In this document: piece after piece, positions 6,945-10,306 of the stretch
Position numbering within the stretch: position 1 is the first letter of the stretch
Layout: each line of letters opens with the position of its first letter
Assembly: GCF_019131995.1 (NCBI RefSeq)
Contig: NZ_JAHONA010000045.1
Location: forward strand, 1-10,306
Length of the DNA stretch: 10,306 bases
Reading direction: 5' to 3'
Source of the DNA: Collinsella aerofaciens
Lineage (GTDB): Bacteria; Actinomycetota; Coriobacteriia; Coriobacteriales; Coriobacteriaceae
Notes under the pieces: model-generated
Told to the model about the DNA's origin: nothing
Databases searched by the model: none
The model's input: only the letters and a program-made list of their open reading frames with translations
Translations under genes and position numbers: made by a program

Positions 6945-7832
6945 GTGACAACGATGGAGCGTCGTCCAGATTCCCGTGGCAAGGTTCGTGATATTTACGA
7001 TGCCGGTGAAAACCTGCTGATGGTCGCCACCGACCGCATTTCTGCGTTCGACTTCATTCTTCCCGACGAGATTCCGTTTAAGGGAGAGGTACTCAATCGC
7101 ATCTCGGCATTCTGGTTCGATAAGTTTGCCGACATCGTCCCCAACCATCTCGTTTCCATCGACCCGGCGGATTTCCCCGAGGAGTTTGCTGAGTATCGTG
7201 ACTACCTCGCTGGCCGCGCCATGCTGGTTAAGAAGGCCCAGACGATTCCTATCGAGTGCATCGTCCGCGGCTATCTGACCGGTTCGGGCAAGAAGACCTA
7301 CGACGAGAACGGCACCGTCTGCGGCATCCAGCTGCCTGAGGGCCTGACCGAGGCTTCCAAGCTTCCTGAGCCGCTGTTCACGCCGTCCACGAAGGCCGAG
7401 ATCGGTGACCACGACGAGAACATCTCGTTCGAGCGTTGCTGCGAGATCGTGGGCGAGGACATCGCCACGCAGATTCGTGACCTTTCCCTCAAGATCTACA
7501 AGGCCGCTGCCGAGTACGCCGCGACCCGTGGCATCATCATTGCCGACACCAAGTTCGAGTTTGGTGTTATTGATGGCAAGGTCACGCTGATCGACGAGTG
7601 CCTCACGCCCGACTCCAGCCGTTTCTGGCCTGCTGCCAGCTACGAGGAGGGCAAGATCCAGCCTAGCTACGACAAGCAATTCGTCCGCAATTGGCTCAAG
7701 GCCAACTGGGATATGACGGGGGAGACCCCGCACCTGCCCGCCGAGGTCATCGATGGCACGTCCGAGCGCTATCGCGAGGCCTTCCAGATCATCACGGGCT
7801 CCCAGTTCACAAGCATGAAGGAGAACGCATAA
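6945..7832 (+). CDS. purC: Phosphoribosylaminoimidazole-succinocarboxamide synthase (SAICAR synthetase)
   Basis: Joins CAIR and aspartate with ATP to give SAICAR in de novo purine synthesis, in the cytoplasm. The family motifs are all seen in order: KVRDIYD near the N-terminus, TDRISAFD, LPDEIPFKGEVLN, the IVRGYLTGSGKKTY block (ATP/substrate loop), ADTKFEFG and IDECLTPDSSRFW. At 295 residues it is the normal length of the longer bacterial form. The GTG at 6945 is chosen because AAGGAG (6931-6936) lies 8 bases before it; the in-frame GTG at 6936 overlaps that site. Other purine genes are not adjacent here. The next gene starts on the base after the stop, so the two are probably co-transcribed. 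Confidence 0.97.
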   Translation: MTTMERRPDSRGKVRDIYDAGENLLMVATDRISAFDFILPDEIPFKGEVLNRISAFWFDKFADIVPNHLVSIDPADFPEEFAEYRDYLAGRAMLVKKAQTIPIECIVRGYLTGSGKKTYDENGTVCGIQLPEGLTEASKLPEPLFTPSTKAEIGDHDENISFERCCEIVGEDIATQIRDLSLKIYKAAAEYAATRGIIIADTKFEFGVIDGKVTLIDECLTPDSSRFWPAASYEEGKIQPSYDKQFVRNWLKANWDMTGETPHLPAEVIDGTSERYREAFQIITGSQFTSMKENA

Positions 7833-8408
7833 GTGAGTACCCGTAGCGCCACGAACAAGCGCACGCAATCCCACGAAGTTACCGGGGTTGCGCGCAAGTC
7901 TGCCGCATCTGTTAAGCCCGCCCGCCAAGCAGCGAGCTCCGTTCGCGTCGTGCCGGCTTCGTCTAAGGCACGCCGCAAAGAGCTCGAGAAGGGCGAGAAC
8001 CTCGAGGGCCTCTCTAAAGAGGAGAAGCGCGCCCGCAAGGCTAAGCAGCGCGCCAAGGAGGACCGCATCTATACGGTGTCGAATATCCTCCTCAAGCAGG
8101 ACGAGGACTACACCAGGCGCCGTCGCATCTGGTGGATTGTGCTCGCCATTGGCATGGTGCTCGTCGTGGCAATTTGGACCTCGCTGTACTTCGCTCCCGC
8201 TGGCATGGTGTCCAGCCCTGTCCAGATGGTCGGCATTGTTTTGTCCTACGTCATCATTTTGGGCGACTTTATCTATGACTTCGCTCGTATTCGTCCCTTG
8301 CGCAACATGTACCGCGCGCAGGCCGAGGGCATGTCCGAGAACAAGCTCAACGCTCTTATTGAGCGCGCGGCTGCCGAGGAGGACAAGAAGGACTCCAAGA
8401 AGAAGTAG
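7833..8408 (+). CDS. Small basic membrane protein, function unknown
   Basis: Not assigned to a named family. The 191 residues comprise a Lys/Arg- and Ala-rich, probably disordered cytoplasmic N-terminus (1-98, with the charged stretch SKEEKRARKAKQRAKEDR at 61-78), two transmembrane helices (about 99-120 and 131-151) joined by a short loop, and a charged C-terminal tail ending in KKDSKKK. Both tails are predicted cytoplasmic by the positive-inside rule. The GTG start directly follows the purC stop (TAA-GTG), with AAGGAG (7818-7823) nine bases upstream inside purC. A strong terminator follows, so purC and this gene form one transcription unit. The overall shape (basic tail plus hairpin of two helices) recalls small envelope or division-associated proteins, but nothing specific supports a role. 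Confidence 0.8.
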   Translation: MSTRSATNKRTQSHEVTGVARKSAASVKPARQAASSVRVVPASSKARRKELEKGENLEGLSKEEKRARKAKQRAKEDRIYTVSNILLKQDEDYTRRRRIWWIVLAIGMVLVVAIWTSLYFAPAGMVSSPVQMVGIVLSYVIILGDFIYDFARIRPLRNMYRAQAEGMSENKLNALIERAAAEEDKKDSKKK

Positions 8409-8440
8409 CGTTTGCATACATACTTATCGCTAAGATATAA

Positions 8441-8469
8441 GGCGCGTCGTTTTTGCGGCGCGCCTTTTT
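8441..8469 (+). terminator. Strong intrinsic terminator after the purC operon
   Basis: GGCGCGTCG (8441-8449) pairs with CGGCGCGCC (8456-8464), nine base pairs with one G-T, around a six-base loop, and is followed by five T (8465-8469). It ends the purC-membrane protein unit and separates it from the peptidase gene. Confidence 0.92.
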
Positions 8470-8497
8470 ACTGTTCTATAGATAGATGGAGTGGCAC

Positions 8498-9778
8498 ATG
8501 ATTCGAGCTGCCCTGACGGTCGAAGAGGCTCTGGAGGGCATGAAGGCCCTGGAGCCCAAGATTAAAAACTACGCGCGCCTGGTCGTCCGCAAGGGCGTAA
8601 ACGTCAAGCCCGGCCAGGAGGTCGTCGTTCAGTCTCCGGTCGAGTGCGCGCCGTTTGCGCGCGTGGTGGTCGCGGAGGCCTATGCTGCCGGCGCCGGCCA
8701 CGTGACGGTCATTTGGGCCGATGATGCCGTGACGAGGCTCACGTACGAGCATGTCGAGAAAAGCTATTTTGAGCAGACGCCCGAGTGGAAGCGCCTGCAG
8801 CTGGATTCCCTGGCCCAGGACGGTGCCTGCTTTATCTTTATCGAGGGTGCGGACCCTGCCGCCCTTAAGGGCATCGATCCCGCTAAGCCTGCTGCAGCTT
8901 CTAAGGCAAGGAATACGCAGTGCAAGGTCTTCCGCCGTGGACTGGACTACAACATCAATCCGTGGTGCATCGCCGGCGCTCCGGTCGTGGCATGGGCGCG
9001 CGAGGTGTTCCCGGGAGACGCCGATGAGGTTGCAATCTATAAGCTGTGGAATGCGATTCTGCACACCGCTCGTGCCGATGGCCAGGACCCGGAGAGCGAC
9101 TGGGAGCTTCATGACGCGGCGTTCGAAAAGAACTTGCGCTTCCTGAACGACAATCGTTTTGACCGCCTGCATTACACCTCGGCAAATGGAACCGATCTGA
9201 CGATTGGTATGACGAAGGGTCACGAGTGGGCCGGCGGCAAGGGTAGGACGCCCGATGGGCACCCCTTCTTCCCCAACATTCCCACCGAGGAAGTCTTCAC
9301 CTCGCCTGATCGTATGCGTGCCGACGGTATCGTGTATTCGGCTATGCCGCTCATTCACCACGGTAACAAGGTTGACGATTTTTGGATTAAGTTCGAGGGC
9401 GGCCGCGTGGTGGACTACGACGCCCGCGTGGGCAAGGCAACGCTTGCGAGCATTATTGACACCGATGAAGGTGCCGCTCATCTGGGCGAGGTCGCGCTCA
9501 TTTCCAAGAACACTCCGATCCGCGAAAGCGGCGTTCTGTTCTATGACACGCTCTATGACGAGAACGCTAGCTGCCATCTCGCGCTAGGTGTCGGTTTCCC
9601 CGAATGCATCGAGGGTGGGTACGACATGTCCAAGGAAGGGCTCCTGGAGCATGGCGTTAACGTCTCGAGCGCGCACGTCGATTTTATGATCGGCACGGAC
9701 GACATCGATATTAAGGGCATTACGCCTGATGGACGTGAAGTTGTGATTTTCCAGAACGGCCAATGGAGTTGGGAATAG
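8498..9778 (+). CDS. M29-family aminopeptidase (AmpS/PepS type)
   Basis: A cytoplasmic metallo-aminopeptidase removing N-terminal residues from peptides. The ATG at 8498 (426 aa) is preferred to the in-frame ATG at 8486, because GGAG (8488-8491) lies six bases before it and would sit inside the longer product. With Thermus AmpT as reference (E250, E316, H345, Y352, H378, D380), the equivalent residues lie at a constant offset of +15: E265 in PTEEVFTSPD, E331 in GEVAL, H360 in ENASCHLALG, H393 and D395 in HVDFMIG. The metal ligands are therefore intact, and the length is near the family norm of ~410. The exception is position 367, where Phe replaces the conserved Tyr (Y352). It appears to be a single-gene unit, preceded by the terminator at 8441-8469, and its last codons carry a tRNA promoter. 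Confidence 0.95.
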   Translation: MIRAALTVEEALEGMKALEPKIKNYARLVVRKGVNVKPGQEVVVQSPVECAPFARVVVAEAYAAGAGHVTVIWADDAVTRLTYEHVEKSYFEQTPEWKRLQLDSLAQDGACFIFIEGADPAALKGIDPAKPAAASKARNTQCKVFRRGLDYNINPWCIAGAPVVAWAREVFPGDADEVAIYKLWNAILHTARADGQDPESDWELHDAAFEKNLRFLNDNRFDRLHYTSANGTDLTIGMTKGHEWAGGKGRTPDGHPFFPNIPTEEVFTSPDRMRADGIVYSAMPLIHHGNKVDDFWIKFEGGRVVDYDARVGKATLASIIDTDEGAAHLGEVALISKNTPIRESGVLFYDTLYDENASCHLALGVGFPECIEGGYDMSKEGLLEHGVNVSSAHVDFMIGTDDIDIKGITPDGREVVIFQNGQWSWE

Positions 9779-9797
9779 TTCCAGACCGTGGTACAAT
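9769..9797 (+). promoter_or_regulatory. Promoter of tRNA-Lys, overlapping the peptidase stop
   Basis: TTGGGA (9769-9774) and TACAAT (9792-9797) are separated by 17 bases, the ideal spacing, matching the consensus at 4 and 5 of 6 positions. The -35 box lies in the last codons of the peptidase gene and the spacer contains its stop. Transcription would start near 9804, only a few bases before the mature tRNA at 9807. Confidence 0.7.
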
Positions 9798-9806
9798 GCC
9801 ACCCGC

Positions 9807-9882
9807 GGGCCGTTAGCTCAGCTGGCAGAGCAGGGGACTTTTAATCCCAAGGTCCAGGGTTCGAACCCCTGACGGCCCACCA
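9807..9882 (+). tRNA. tRNA-Lys (anticodon TTT)
   Basis: A full 76-base cloverleaf with encoded CCA. The acceptor stem is GGGCCGT (9807-9813) with ACGGCCC (9872-9878), followed by the discriminator A and CCA (9880-9882). The D stem is GCTC/GAGC; the anticodon loop CTTTTAA carries TTT at 9840-9842; the T stem is CAGGG/CCCTG with the loop TTCGAAC. The first pair of the anticodon stem (27-43) is G-A rather than Watson-Crick; the other four pairs are regular. It decodes AAA and AAG. It has its own promoter and terminator, so it forms a monocistronic unit. Confidence 0.97.
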
Positions 9883-9892
9883 TAGAAAAGAT

Positions 9893-9921
9893 AGCGATCG
9901 ACTCCGGTTGGTCGCTTTTTT
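9893..9921 (+). terminator. Intrinsic terminator of tRNA-Lys
   Basis: AGCGATCG (9893-9900) pairs with TGGTCGCT (9909-9916), eight base pairs including two G-T, with an eight-base loop, and is followed by a run of six T (9916-9921). It begins eleven bases after the tRNA CCA end. Confidence 0.88.
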
Positions 9922-10140
9922 GTTGCCGGTGCACGGGTTCGAACCCGAACTTCTCTATATATAAGAACGCTTGGCGAACAAAACCTGCCTTTTACCGACG
10001 GGAAACAAATAGCTGATGCTTTTGGAGTAAAGTGGCGCTCCAGAGATGACCGATGCCTTAACACCTATAAACCAGCTGGTCATCGCCAATATCAGAAGCC
10101 AATGCTTCAGTTTTAACCTCAGCGATGCGACTGAGGGACC
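9922..10140 (+). other. Gene-free stretch with tRNA-like repeat and possible coding remnant
   Basis: No intact gene is supported. A perfect 12-base copy of the tRNA-Lys T-arm sequence GGGTTCGAACCC (9857-9868 in the tRNA) lies at 9935-9946 and is part of a 14-base palindrome. From there an open + frame without a start codon runs to TAA at 10114-10116; it reads like a protein C-terminus (for example TDGKQIADAFGVKWRSRDD) but is too short to identify. Inverted repeats lie at 10045-10051/10078-10084 (GATGACC/GGTCATC), 10095-10099/10104-10108 (GAAGC/GCTTC, followed by AGTTTT) and 10117-10122/10131-10136 (CCTCAG/CTGAGG). The base composition is visibly less GC-rich than the genes around it. Confidence 0.45.
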
Positions 10141-10306
10141 TATTTATTTGTGAACAAAATATGGAGTAGCAGATTCCCGCCCGCGGGGGCCCTCCGGTCT
10201 GGCAATATATCTCCTTGCCGCGCGGCCCGGTCGGACCGGATGAGCCGCAAAGCGTGCACCTTGAGAACCGGATACTGCGAGGATGGACACTTCAAGTGTC
10301 GCATCC
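10141..10306 (+). promoter_or_regulatory. Probable leader of an rRNA operon
   Basis: An AT-rich patch (10141-10162) precedes a very GC-rich, structured segment, as in promoters and leaders of stable RNA operons, though no clean -35/-10 pair was found. The motif TGCACCTTGAGAACC (10255-10269) resembles the boxA antitermination signal of rrn leaders (Bacillus type TGTTCTTTGAAAAC). Upstream of it, GCGGC and CCGG pair with CCGG and GCCGC in a hairpin at about 10221-10247. At the window end, GGATG-GACAC (10281-10290) pairs with GTGTC and CATCC through 10306 with one bulged base. A 16S gene would be expected shortly after the window; it is not visible here. Confidence 0.55.

Noticed and set aside
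6843..8417. Long open frame on the minus strand opposite purC and the membrane protein
   Set aside because: It is antisense to purC, whose motifs are unmistakable, crosses three features and a terminator region, and its product has a Leu/Arg/Asp-rich composition typical of a shadow frame.
8412..8440. Promoter TTGCAT ... GATATA for the peptidase gene
   Set aside because: The -10 match is poor and the strong terminator at 8441-8469 would lie between it and the gene.
8468..9577. Long minus-strand frame opposite the M29 aminopeptidase
   Set aside because: It is antisense to a gene with all five metal ligands in place; no recognisable domain or ribosome binding site.
9931..9950. Second tRNA gene suggested by the T-arm-like sequence
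   Set aside because: No acceptor, D or anticodon stem can be built on either strand around it; only the palindromic T-arm core is present.
9813..10064. Minus-strand frame of 83 codons over the tRNA and its downstream region
   Set aside because: It runs through the tRNA-Lys gene and its terminator; such products are a well-known annotation artefact of tRNA antisense strands.
1..10306. CRISPR array, toxin-antitoxin, phage-defence or insertion-sequence genes
   Set aside because: No regularly spaced repeats, transposase motifs or defence-type domains were seen in any supported gene.

Overview
The window looks like chromosomal DNA of an actinobacterium of class Coriobacteriia, probably Collinsella or a close relative. 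The reasons are the moderately high GC, the OmpR-type regulators, the TSCPD-domain protein followed by a Tat lipoprotein, and the overall gene style. This is an inference from protein character; no search was run. All nine protein genes and the one tRNA lie on the + strand.

Layout. Positions 1-100 hold a structured segment ending in a probable terminator. Next come two genes joined by a 4-nt ATGA overlap: a substrate-binding protein (162-998) and a membrane diguanylate cyclase with a periplasmic sensor, a PAS-like domain and a GGDEF domain (995-2794). A small TSCPD-domain protein (2908-3171) overlaps by one base a Tat-exported lipoprotein of unknown function (3171-4382). An OmpR-type response regulator (4536-5258) and its sensor kinase (5270-6835) form a two-component operon. 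purC (6945-7832) is followed directly by a small two-helix membrane protein (7833-8408) and a strong terminator. An M29 aminopeptidase (8498-9778) carries the promoter of tRNA-Lys(TTT) in its last codons. The tRNA (9807-9882) has its own terminator. The last ~385 bases have no intact gene. They hold a copy of the tRNA T-arm sequence, a possible C-terminal coding remnant, and what looks like the leader of an rRNA operon (boxA-like motif, hairpins), so a 16S gene probably begins just beyond the window.

How the parts work together. The first pair reads best as a split ligand sensor: an exported solute-binding protein supplying the signal for c-di-GMP synthesis, with no transporter genes beside it. 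The two-component pair is a standard envelope sensor with no obvious target gene here. purC and the M29 peptidase are housekeeping genes. The least explained items are the SBP-GGDEF pair, the TSCPD/Tat-lipoprotein pair, the M29 active-site substitution and the region after the tRNA.
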